Source of the DNA: Gammaproteobacteria bacterium
GTDB taxonomy: Bacteria; Pseudomonadota; Gammaproteobacteria; Xanthomonadales; Xanthomonadaceae
DNA: 32,313 bases
Assembly: GCA_012515985.1 (NCBI GenBank)
Contig: JAAYXJ010000062.1
Coordinates: forward strand, 1 to 32,313
Direction of reading: 5' to 3'
Positions within the stretch are counted from its first letter, which is position 1, and each line of letters begins with the position of its first letter. The notes below the pieces were generated by a model. The model made no database searches, was not told the DNA's origin, and saw only the letters and a list, made by a program, of their open reading frames with translations. Below, piece after piece: positions 22,829 through 29,985 of the stretch. Position numbers and translations under genes: made by a program.

Positions 22829-25680
22829 CGTCGTACGAGCGCCCGGGTTCCGGCTGGCCCCTCTTCCGCATCCGCCGCCGGCAGCGCAGCTGCCAGCCAC
22901 GCCAGGCTTGCGCCGGCCAGGCCGGTGCGCGCGGCCGGGGCCGGGGCCGGGTCCGGGCAGCCCGGCAACCGGGCCTCGCCGGGTACCAGGCTGTGCACTT
23001 CGAGGATGGCCAGGACGTCGCCGGACCGGTGGGACTGCGCGTCCAGCCGCGACAGCAGTCCAATGGCCTCTTCGCGGTCACCTGCTGCCAAGGAAAGGAC
23101 CGCCGCGACCTGGTCCAGGCGCCGTGCAAGCGGGATGGCTCCCGCGGGTGCAAGGCCGCGGGCCGCGGCCAGGTGGCGGGCGCCCAGTTCCCGGTTCCCT
23201 TCCGCAACCAGCGTTTCCGCCAGGCCCGTTTCGGCAAGCGCCAGCAGCCCGCGGAGCCCGGCCGCCTGCGCGGCGTCGCGGGCATCGGCATACAGCCGCC
23301 GGGCCGCGGGATGCAGTCCGGCGTGGTTGTGCAGGTCTGCCAGCCCCAGCACGAGCCACAGGCGATCCGGCCCGCGCAGGCCGGCCGCTTCCAGCTCCCC
23401 CCGTGTCCGGGCCAGTCGCTCACGGGCAGCGCGCGGCCGGCCGGAAATGTGCAGGAGTCGTCCCTCCAGCAGGCCGGCATGCAGCCGCGGCAGGGGGTGT
23501 TCGGCTTCCGCGCATCGCGACAGCGCCATCCGCGCGCCCGCAAGGTCGCCCAGCTGCAGCAGCAGATCGGCGCGGGCGCAGGCAAGGCGCGCCCGCGCCA
23601 GGGCGGGCAGCCGTGACGAAGCAGCATGGGAGTGGTTCCCGTCCGCACCCGCCGCGTCGAGTTTCGCCAGCGCCTTCCGGGCGAAGCCGCCCTGCTGCAG
23701 CAGGTATGCCTCGAAGATCGCCAGGCGCGCCCGGTTTTCTCCCTGCAACGACGCGGCGCGCAGCGCTTCCACTCGCACGCGCGCGCCATGCAGGTCCCCG
23801 CGCAGGATGTCTTCGTTGATCAGGTCGAGCCCGATCCGGTAACGCCAGTAGGGATTGCCGGCCTCGTTGGCGAGCGCCGCCGCCTGGTCAAGGCGCTCAC
23901 GAAAGGATTCGTGGCGACCCGCCTGGTAGAGGCGCCCGGCTACCTCGTACAGCAATGCGATTTCCGCATCGCGGTTGCCGTCCCGGCGTGCCTCCTGCAG
24001 CAGCACCTCCAGCTCCTGGCCGTGGGCGACCTCTTCCGAATGCACCAGACGCGCCCGGAACTGTGCAGCACGCGCCTGCGCGGGGCGGCCGGCGAGTTCG
24101 AACTGGCGCGCGGCCTGTTCCAGCATCACCACGGCGGCGTCCTCGCGCCCGCGCATGAGTTCGGCCCGCGCGACCATCAGCAGCGCCTGACCCCGCTCGG
24201 CCTCCCGGCCCGGACCCACTGCCTGGGCCATGCGCGCGGCGTCCCGGGCGCTGGCGCGGGCGCGCTCGGCGTCGCCCAGCAGCAGCCAGCCGCCGGCCAC
24301 CAGCAACTGGTGTTCCATGCGCAGATCGACGGGCTGCCGCTGCCAGGCGGGGGTTTCGAGCAGCTCCAGCGCCGGCCCGGGGTCGCCCGCCCGGATGAGC
24401 TGCCGCGCATGTTCGAGCACGAAGCGGTGCCGCTGCGGGTGGAGGCGCGCCAGCTCGCCCCAGGCCTGCGCGGCCTGGGCCGCCTTGTGCGGATCCAGCG
24501 CCAGCTCCCGCGCCTCCATGAGCGCGGCGGCGTCGTCGGGGAGCGGAACGAGCAGGCGGCGCGCCAACGCCATCTGTTCGCGGGCGGCCGGGCCCAGGCC
24601 GAGCCGCGCCTGGGCCTGGGCCAGGTCGAACCGGACCAGGCCGGACCCCGGAGCGCGCTGCATCACTTCCCGGGCAGCCTCGGCCATGCCGTGCCAGTCG
24701 CGCGCTTCCCGCGCCTCTTGCACCCTGGCGTAGGCCCTGGCGCCGCCAGCATCGAGTTCAAGCGCAGGCCAGCGGCTGGATCGCCGCGCCGGCAGCAGTT
24801 CCCCGAGCAGCAGCTGGGAGAGCTCGTCCACCAGCGCCGGGACCTGCGCCGGCCGCGCCCGCCGTTTCACCTGGAGCGGCTCCCGGCCGGAGGCGCTGGC
24901 CAGCTGCGCTCCCACGACGAGCTCCCCGCTTCCGTCGGCGGCGGGACCGGAGGAAAGCAGGAGCACCGCCCCGGCGCCGGTTCCGTCGGTGGCGGCCAGG
25001 CCCGGCTCGCCCACCAGGACCACTTCCGGAAGCTGCGCGAACTTCCAGCCAAGCCATGCATGCAGCAGTTTGGCTGGCCAGCCGTGCTCACCGGGGCCCT
25101 GGCCCACCTCGACCAAAGTCACGGCGATGGTTTCCCGCGGCGCCGCCGTGTCGCGGCCGTTCCACGCCGCGCTGGCGAGCACAAGCAGGCATGCGGCGAT
25201 TGCAGCGGCGATTGCGGCCGGCGCGGCCCGGATCGGCCGGGGCCGGAGCCGGGAGGCGGGCCGGCCGGCGAGTGGACGGTTTCCGGCCTGCGCCGGCTCC
25301 TGGGGGTCCGCCACGGGGCTGGCCGCTTCCACCGGTCCCGGTGGTTCAAAGACGTAGCCGCTGCCCGGCACCGTCCGGATCCAATGCCTGCGCTCGGGGC
25401 CCAGGGCCTTGCGCAGCATCCATACGCTTTGCGAAAGGTTGGCGTCCTCGACCACGACCCCGCGCCACACCTGGTCGAACAGGGAAGCGCGGGTGTGCAG
25501 GGCATGCGGACGGGCCAGGAACAGCAGCAGCAGATCGAACATGCGGTTGGGCAGTTCGGTGGCGCCGTCAGGCCTTTGCACCCGCCGGTAGCGCAGGTCG
25601 ATCACGAGGTCACCCAGCCGCAGCATTTTGGCGTCCTCGGGCCAGGCGCGGCGGCCCGGCCCGCATGATCCAGCTGTCAC
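22825..25680 (-). CDS. Membrane wHTH transcription regulator with periplasmic TPR region
   Basis: A 951-aa CadC/ToxR-like one-component regulator. An OmpR/PhoB-type winged helix lies at about 19-113 (LGDLVIDLRYRRVQR, LPNRMFDLLLLFLARPHALHTRASLFDQVW, HWIRTVPGSGYVFEPPG). A Pro-rich linker and one membrane helix (about 152-172, IAAAIAACLLVLASAAW) follow, then a long Ala/Leu/Arg-rich helical part of degenerate TPR repeats in the periplasm. The GTG at 25680 is chosen because AGGAGG sits 6 nt before it; the track start at 25902 adds 74 low-complexity residues. It is divergent from the secreted S8 protease, so it may control that gene; this is inference from position. The stop overlaps that of sufT. 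Confidence 0.88.
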   Translation of the reverse strand: MTAGSCGPGRRAWPEDAKMLRLGDLVIDLRYRRVQRPDGATELPNRMFDLLLLFLARPHALHTRASLFDQVWRGVVVEDANLSQSVWMLRKALGPERRHWIRTVPGSGYVFEPPGPVEAASPVADPQEPAQAGNRPLAGRPASRLRPRPIRAAPAAIAAAIAACLLVLASAAWNGRDTAAPRETIAVTLVEVGQGPGEHGWPAKLLHAWLGWKFAQLPEVVLVGEPGLAATDGTGAGAVLLLSSGPAADGSGELVVGAQLASASGREPLQVKRRARPAQVPALVDELSQLLLGELLPARRSSRWPALELDAGGARAYARVQEAREARDWHGMAEAAREVMQRAPGSGLVRFDLAQAQARLGLGPAAREQMALARRLLVPLPDDAAALMEARELALDPHKAAQAAQAWGELARLHPQRHRFVLEHARQLIRAGDPGPALELLETPAWQRQPVDLRMEHQLLVAGGWLLLGDAERARASARDAARMAQAVGPGREAERGQALLMVARAELMRGREDAAVVMLEQAARQFELAGRPAQARAAQFRARLVHSEEVAHGQELEVLLQEARRDGNRDAEIALLYEVAGRLYQAGRHESFRERLDQAAALANEAGNPYWRYRIGLDLINEDILRGDLHGARVRVEALRAASLQGENRARLAIFEAYLLQQGGFARKALAKLDAAGADGNHSHAASSRLPALARARLACARADLLLQLGDLAGARMALSRCAEAEHPLPRLHAGLLEGRLLHISGRPRAARERLARTRGELEAAGLRGPDRLWLVLGLADLHNHAGLHPAARRLYADARDAAQAAGLRGLLALAETGLAETLVAEGNRELGARHLAAARGLAPAGAIPLARRLDQVAAVLSLAAGDREEAIGLLSRLDAQSHRSGDVLAILEVHSLVPGEARLPGCPDPAPAPAARTGLAGASLAWLAAALPAADAEEGPAGTRALVRR

Positions 25681-26075
25681 CTCGATCCTCCTCTCGCGAC
25701 CCAGCCTGCCGCGCGAACGCCCGGCAGGGCCAGGCGCGACCGCCAATTGATATCGCATCCGCGGGCCGCACGGTTCAAATCCCCGCCACCCACGCCGCGG
25801 AAGCGGTAGCAGTTCACAGTTTCGTGCCGATTTGAGAGTTTTTTGATGTTCCGGGGCAGGTCCAAGGGCGTTTCTGGCGGCAGCGTCAAGCGCGGCCGGC
25901 AAGGAAGGCAGGCCAGCGCGCCTGTCGCCAGCACCTGGCGATGGCGCTGCTGTTCACGTGCACCTGGCAGTGCCGCCACCACGGAAGCAGGGGGATTCCG
26001 CGGCCGGCCTGCCGCAGCTGAACGCGCCCGCGGGCCATTCCCGCGGCCATTCCCCTTGTGTTGGAGGCTTCACAG
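25681..26075. other. 395-bp divergent intergenic region, regulator / protease
   Basis: No gene is supported here. It holds an A/T patch near 25830-25850 (TTTGAGAGTTTTTTGATG), a 6-bp hairpin CGCCAG-cac-CTGGCG at 25926-25940, and a tandem repeat just before the protease. No confident sigma70 promoter was found on either strand. Confidence 0.6.
26027..26051 (+). repeat. Tandem direct repeat upstream of the S8 protease
   Basis: CCCGCGGGCCATT (26027-26039) is followed directly by CCCGCGGCCATT (26040-26051), 24 nt before the protease start. OmpR-type winged helices bind tandem direct repeats, so this could be the target of the divergent regulator; it may also act in the mRNA leader. Confidence 0.4.
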
Positions 26076-27962
26076 ATGAAGGATGCTCCCCGGGTCCACC
26101 CCAAGGTCCAGGCCCTTGCCGCAGCGACCATGCTTTCCCTCTCGATGTCCGCCGCGTTCGCCGCGGACGACCTTTCCAACCTGCTCCTGGCCGAAAAGCC
26201 GGTCAAGGGCCAGTACATCGTGGTGCTGAAGGAAGAGACCGCAGCCCTGGCCAGCGAGACGGCGGCGCGGTCCGGCGCCCCAAGGGTCGCTGATGTGGCC
26301 GGCTCGCTCGCGCGCTCGCACCGGCTCGATGTGGTGCATTCCTATCAAAACGTGCTGCGCGGCTTCGTGGCCCGGGCCGACGACCGGGCGCTGGCGCGCC
26401 TGCTCAGGGATCCGCGCGTGGAGTTCGTCGAGGAGGACGGGATCGTCAGCATCTCCGCCACGCAGAACAATGCGACCTGGGGCCTGGACCGGATCGACCA
26501 GCGCAACCGCCCGCTCAACGGCACCTATGTCTACGACACAAGCGCGCCCAGCGTGCACGCGTATGTGATCGACACCGGCATCCGTGCTTCCCACAACGAC
26601 TTCGGAGGGCGGGTTGGCAGCGGCTACAGCGCGATCAGCGACGGCCGCGGCAGCGACGATTGCAACGGCCACGGCACCCACGTCGCCGGCACCGTGGGGG
26701 GCGCAACCTGGGGCGCGGCCAAGCAGGTGCGGCTGTACCCGGTCCGGGTGCTCGGGTGCGACGGCTCGGGAACCAACTCCGGCGTGATCGCGGGCATGGA
26801 CTGGGTGGCCAGCAACCACAGCAAGCCGGCTGTGGCGAACATGAGCCTGGGTGGCGGCGCGTCCACCGCGACCGACCAGGCCGTGACCCGCATGCGCAAT
26901 GCCGGCGTCACCGTGGTGGTCGCGGCGGGAAATGACAACGGCAACGCATGCAACTACTCGCCCGCGCGGTCAAGTTCGGCCATCACCGTGGGCTCCACCA
27001 CCAGCAGCGACGCGCGATCGTCGTTCTCCAACTACGGCAGCTGCGTGAACATCTTCGCCCCGGGCTCCTCGATCACTTCCGCCTGGCACACCAGCAACAC
27101 GGCCACCAACACCATCAGCGGCACCTCCATGGCCGCGCCGCACGTGGCGGGCGTCGCCGCGCTGTACCTGGCGGAGAACCCGGGGGCCAGTCCGTCCCAG
27201 GTGGAGAACGCGCTCTATGCCAACGCCACCACCGGCGTCGTCGGCAACCCCGTGGGTTCGCCCAACCGTCTGCTGTATTCCCGGTTCGACGGCGGCGGTG
27301 GCGGCGACCCGGATCCCGGCCCGGGCCCGGGCGAGCTCGGCAACGGGGTGCCGGTCACGGGGATCTCGGGTGCCAGCGGCAGTGCCCAGTACTGGACGAT
27401 CACGGTGCCGGAGGGAGCAACGAGCCTGGGGATAACCATTTCCGGCGGCAGCGGCGACGCCGATCTGTACGTGCGGCGCGGCGCGCAGCCGACCACGTCA
27501 ACCTACGACTGCCGCCCGTACCGCACCGGCAACAACGAAAGCTGCAACTTCTCCTCCCCGCAGGCGGGCGTGTACCACATCATGGTGCGCGGTTACTCGT
27601 CGTTCTCCGGGGTGACCCTCACCGGTACCTACCAGGCTGGTGGCGGCGGCGGAAGCCAGCTCCAGAACGGCGTGCCGGTGACCGGGCTGTCGGGAGCGGC
27701 GGCCAGCGAACGCAGGTACACGTTCAACGTGCCCACCGGCGCGCGCAACCTGGTGATCCGCACCAGCGGCGGCAGCGGCGACGCGGACCTGTACGTGCGC
27801 CGGGGTTCGCCCCCCACCACGTCCGCCTACGACTGCCGGCCGTACCGTGCCGGCAACAATGAAACCTGCACGGCCTCCGCGCCGCAGGGTGGCACCTATC
27901 ACGTGATGGTGCGGGGTTATTCCTCGTACTCCGGCGTGACCCTCAGCGCGAGCCACGACTGA
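26076..27962 (+). CDS. Secreted subtilisin-like serine protease (S8, proteinase K type) with two PPC domains
   Basis: A 628-aa extracellular protease. Order: signal peptide to about Ala29 (MSAAFA|ADD), I9-type propeptide about 38-125 ([20 protein letters not shown]), mature catalytic domain from about 130, and two C-terminal PPC domains (422-519, 530-628). The triad is Asp166 ([10 protein letters not shown]), His199 (NGHGTHVAG) and Ser351 ([12 protein letters not shown]); Asn286 in AAGND is the oxyanion residue. The SHNDFGGRV and [11 protein letters not shown] blocks place it in the proteinase K/aqualysin group. PPC domains are usually removed during or after secretion. TTGGAGG lies 8-9 nt before the ATG. 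A GC hairpin follows the stop. It is flanked by a membrane regulator and a free propeptide-like gene. Confidence 0.96.
   Translation: MKDAPRVHPKVQALAAATMLSLSMSAAFAADDLSNLLLAEKPVKGQYIVVLKEETAALASETAARSGAPRVADVAGSLARSHRLDVVHSYQNVLRGFVARADDRALARLLRDPRVEFVEEDGIVSISATQNNATWGLDRIDQRNRPLNGTYVYDTSAPSVHAYVIDTGIRASHNDFGGRVGSGYSAISDGRGSDDCNGHGTHVAGTVGGATWGAAKQVRLYPVRVLGCDGSGTNSGVIAGMDWVASNHSKPAVANMSLGGGASTATDQAVTRMRNAGVTVVVAAGNDNGNACNYSPARSSSAITVGSTTSSDARSSFSNYGSCVNIFAPGSSITSAWHTSNTATNTISGTSMAAPHVAGVAALYLAENPGASPSQVENALYANATTGVVGNPVGSPNRLLYSRFDGGGGGDPDPGPGPGELGNGVPVTGISGASGSAQYWTITVPEGATSLGITISGGSGDADLYVRRGAQPTTSTYDCRPYRTGNNESCNFSSPQAGVYHIMVRGYSSFSGVTLTGTYQAGGGGGSQLQNGVPVTGLSGAAASERRYTFNVPTGARNLVIRTSGGSGDADLYVRRGSPPTTSAYDCRPYRAGNNETCTASAPQGGTYHVMVRGYSSYSGVTLSASHD
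27339..27959 (+). repeat. Duplicated PPC domain within the S8 protease gene
   Basis: Residues 422-519 and 530-628 are two copies of the same domain with very close blocks: [29 protein letters not shown] and MVRGYSS-SGVTL. The DNA is also similar over these blocks. Joined by a Gly-rich linker (GGGGGSQ). Indicates a tandem domain duplication. Confidence 0.85.
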
Positions 27963-27977
27963 GCGGCACGTTCCGCG

Positions 27978-28007
27978 GCGGCACCCCGCTAGACTGCGGG
28001 GTGCCGC
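27978..28007 (+). terminator. Strong hairpin after the S8 protease, with a -10-like hexamer in its loop
   Basis: GCGGCACCCCGC-tagact-GCGGGGTGCCGC is a perfect 12-bp stem with a 6-nt loop, beginning 16 nt after the protease stop. There is no T-run. The loop sequence TAGACT is the same -10-like hexamer seen before prmC and could serve the downstream 111-aa gene. Confidence 0.6.
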
Positions 28008-28025
28008 AATGGGACCGCCCCGCGC

Positions 28026-28361
28026 ATGGACACCATCGAGCTCCCCGGGGATGGCCCCTGGCAGCGCTTCATCATCAAATTCCGCGACGGCACCGCGCCG
28101 CGCGCCGACCCGCGCCATGCCCAGGCACGGCTGGACCGTGCCGCGGCGGGGGCAGCGGAGAGCGGGGTGCCCGGCCTGCGGCTGGCCTGGCTGCGCAGGC
28201 TCGGCATCGGCGCCGATGTCTTCGCGGCCGACCGCCCGCTCGGGCACGACGCGGCACGCTGGCTGATGCGTACCCTGGCCCAGGACCACGAGGTGGAATT
28301 CGTGGAAGTGGACGCCGTGATGCGGGCCTTCGGCCCGGGAGAGGACGCGGCGCGGCCCTGA
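28026..28361 (+). CDS. Stand-alone S8 protease propeptide-like protein (I9-like)
   Basis: A 111-aa protein with no signal peptide or catalytic domain. Its sequence resembles the propeptide of another class of Xanthomonadaceae S8 proteases: an opening strand RFIIKFRDG (14-22), a Leu/Arg-rich middle ending LRRLGIGADVFAADRPL (about 56-72) and a closing EVEFVEVDAVM (89-99), the pattern R-F-I-V-K-(Y/F)-(R/K)-(D/E)-G ... V-E-(Y/F)-V-E-x-D. The resemblance is from memory of the family. It follows the S8 protease, whose own propeptide is of a different I9 type. After the stop only the asparaginase-domain gene follows, so there is no hidden catalytic domain. It may be a cytoplasmic protease inhibitor or chaperone, or a remnant of a lost protease gene. 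No Shine-Dalgarno was seen; the start is the first in-frame ATG. Confidence 0.7.
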   Translation: MDTIELPGDGPWQRFIIKFRDGTAPRADPRHAQARLDRAAAGAAESGVPGLRLAWLRRLGIGADVFAADRPLGHDAARWLMRTLAQDHEVEFVEVDAVMRAFGPGEDAARP

Positions 28362-28370
28362 ACGGGTGGA

Positions 28371-28856
28371 TCAGCCCGCCGCCTCGAAGCGGTTGGCCTC
28401 CACGTTCTTGCGCACCTTGCGCGGATCCCAGATGCGTCCGTTCATGGCGATCCAGGTGCCCGGCGGCAGGCACTGCACGGCGCCCACCGCGGTGCCGATG
28501 TTGAACTCGGCATCCGAACCGCGGAACCGCGCTGGGTTGAGCGCGCCGGTGAGCACGATGGTGCGGTCCAGCCCGTCCAGGGCGCGGGCGGTCTCGACCA
28601 TCGAATCGGTGCCGTGGGTGATGAGCACGTGTCGGGTGGGCTGGGCGACGACGGTGGCGCGGATGAGGGCCCGGTCGTCATCGGTCAGGTGCAGCGAATC
28701 CTTGCGCAGGATGGGGATGACGCGGAACCGGAAGGCCACCCCGAGTTCCTCGAGGATCCGCCCGATCTGCGGTTCGCCGACCTGGAAGTCGGACTTGTCG
28801 TCGAAATACACCTTGTCGATGGTGCCGCCGGTGGTGACGATCAGCAGCTCTTCCAT
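28371..28856 (-). CDS. Asparaginase N-terminal-domain protein
   Basis: A 161-aa protein equal to the N-terminal domain of L-asparaginase. Catalytic motifs are present: TTGGTIDKVY with Thr12, and ITHGTDSMVETA with Thr83 and Asp84, followed by IVLTGALNPARFRGSDAEFNIGTAVGAVQ. The C-terminal domain, which completes the active site across subunits in full-length (about 330 aa) enzymes, is absent. Similar short asparaginase-domain proteins occur in other proteobacteria, so this is probably an intact gene rather than a truncation; activity is uncertain. The start at 28856 (MEELLIVTTGG) has GGAAAGA upstream. The stop is 9 nt from that of the convergent propeptide-like gene. Confidence 0.85.
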   Translation of the reverse strand: MEELLIVTTGGTIDKVYFDDKSDFQVGEPQIGRILEELGVAFRFRVIPILRKDSLHLTDDDRALIRATVVAQPTRHVLITHGTDSMVETARALDGLDRTIVLTGALNPARFRGSDAEFNIGTAVGAVQCLPPGTWIAMNGRIWDPRKVRKNVEANRFEAAG

Positions 28857-28953
28857 TCGGTCTTTCCAGCCATCTTCGCGGGCGCACATTCTAGCCGCTG
28901 CCAGGCCCGGAGCGGCCGCGCGCGCAGGGCCCGGGGCACCCGGCGCGGGCCGG

Positions 28954-29301
28954 TCAGGGGGCTTTGCCCCGGCCGCCGAAGCGGGCGACCAGGCCCGGCC
29001 AGCTGGCAAGGAAGATGATCACGATCGCGAGCACGACCTCGACCAGCGCGAACGCCCGCACCGCCGGATCACTCCATGCGTCCATGACCCCGTGGCTGAA
29101 CCACAGCAGCCCCAGCACGCCGGACCAGAAACCGGCCAGCCGGCTGCCCCGCAGCACGCCGATGGCCAGCAGCAGCGGCGGCGCGATGAACACCAGCAGC
29201 GCCGTCCACAGGTGGCCGCGACCGAGGAACCAGGCCGAGAACAGCACCGCCAGCGCCAGCAGGGCGCCGGCGTGGACGAACCGCAGGGTGCGCGGACTCA
29301 C
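28954..29301 (-). CDS. DUF2069 membrane protein
   Basis: A 115-aa inner-membrane protein of DUF2069, with four helices (FVHAGALLALAVLFSAWF, ALLVFIAPPLLLAIGVL, GFWSGVLGLLWFSHGVMDAW, AFALVEVVLAIVIIFLASW) and the family's FSHGVMDAWSDP segment. The GTG start at 29301 overlaps the wrbA-like stop as GTGA, so it is translated with that gene. Function unknown. The ORF track hides it inside a longer frame. Confidence 0.8.
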   Translation of the reverse strand: MSPRTLRFVHAGALLALAVLFSAWFLGRGHLWTALLVFIAPPLLLAIGVLRGSRLAGFWSGVLGLLWFSHGVMDAWSDPAVRAFALVEVVLAIVIIFLASWPGLVARFGGRGKAP

Positions 29302-29891
29302 GACGCCAGCCTCGCCGCCAGCAGCGCCACCCGCCGTCCCAGTGCCCGGGCCAGCTGCGCCTCCTCGGCCGTCGGCTGGGGATCGTCGTCGGTGCCGGCC
29401 ACGTGGCTGGCGCCGTAAGGGGTGCCGCCGCTGCGGGTGGTGCTCAGCGCAGGTTCGGTGAACGGGATGCCAACCAGCACGCAGCCGTGGTGCAGCAGCG
29501 GAACCATCATCGACAGCAGGGTCGATTCCTGGCCGCCGTGCATGGTGGTGGTGGAAGTGAAAACGCCGGCGGGCTTGCCCACCAGGGTGCCGCTGGCCCA
29601 CTGTGCGCCCAGCCCGTCGAGACAGTGCTTGAGCGGCGCCGCCATGTTGCCGAAGCGCGTGGGGCTGCCCAGGAGCAGGCCGTCGCATTCGTCGAAGTCG
29701 GCCCCCTCGACGAACGGCGCGCCGTCCTCCGGCACGGGCGGCGCGGCAGTGCGGGTGACCGGCGCGACGGGCGGCACGGTCCGCAGCCGCGCCCGGGCGC
29801 CGTCGACTTCCCCGACGCCGCGGGCGATCTGGCGCGCCAGCCGCGCCACCGACCCGTTGCGGCTGTAATAGAGCACCAGGATTTCGGCCAT
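29298..29891 (-). CDS. wrbA: NAD(P)H:quinone oxidoreductase, WrbA family
   Basis: A 197-aa flavodoxin-fold FMN protein that reduces quinones by two electrons, limiting radical formation. It starts MAEILVLYYSRNGSVARLARQIA with the FMN phosphate-binding loop YYSRNGS. Other WrbA blocks are GLLLGSPTRFGNMAAPLKHCLD, FTSTTTMHGGQESTLLSMMVPLLHHG and GTPYGASHVAG. GGAGG lies 6 nt before the ATG. It leads a two-gene unit with DUF2069 and is divergent from yihY. Confidence 0.9.
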   Translation of the reverse strand: MAEILVLYYSRNGSVARLARQIARGVGEVDGARARLRTVPPVAPVTRTAAPPVPEDGAPFVEGADFDECDGLLLGSPTRFGNMAAPLKHCLDGLGAQWASGTLVGKPAGVFTSTTTMHGGQESTLLSMMVPLLHHGCVLVGIPFTEPALSTTRSGGTPYGASHVAGTDDDPQPTAEEAQLARALGRRVALLAARLAS

Positions 29892-29972
29892 CGATCGCCT
29901 CCAAGGGAAGCGGTCAAGGATAGAGCAAGCCGCCGACCGCGGGCCGTGCCGCTGGCGCCGTCGCGATTCGGG

Positions 29973-29978
29973 TAACCT
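29973..29978 (+). promoter_or_regulatory. TAACCT -10-like element at the yihY start
   Basis: TAACCT ends 7 nt before the ATG with no Shine-Dalgarno between, again predicting a leaderless transcript. No clear -35. Confidence 0.35.
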
Positions 29979-29985
29979 CGCGCGG

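Noticed and set aside
23626-25668. 680-aa plus-strand ORF
   Set aside because: Antisense to the wHTH-TPR regulator, whose frame has a clear DNA-binding domain, membrane helix and ribosome site.
28009-28266. 85-aa ORF starting at an earlier ATG than the propeptide-like gene
   Set aside because: The frame from 28026 carries the recognisable propeptide pattern; the 28009 frame is Ser/Pro/Arg-rich noise.
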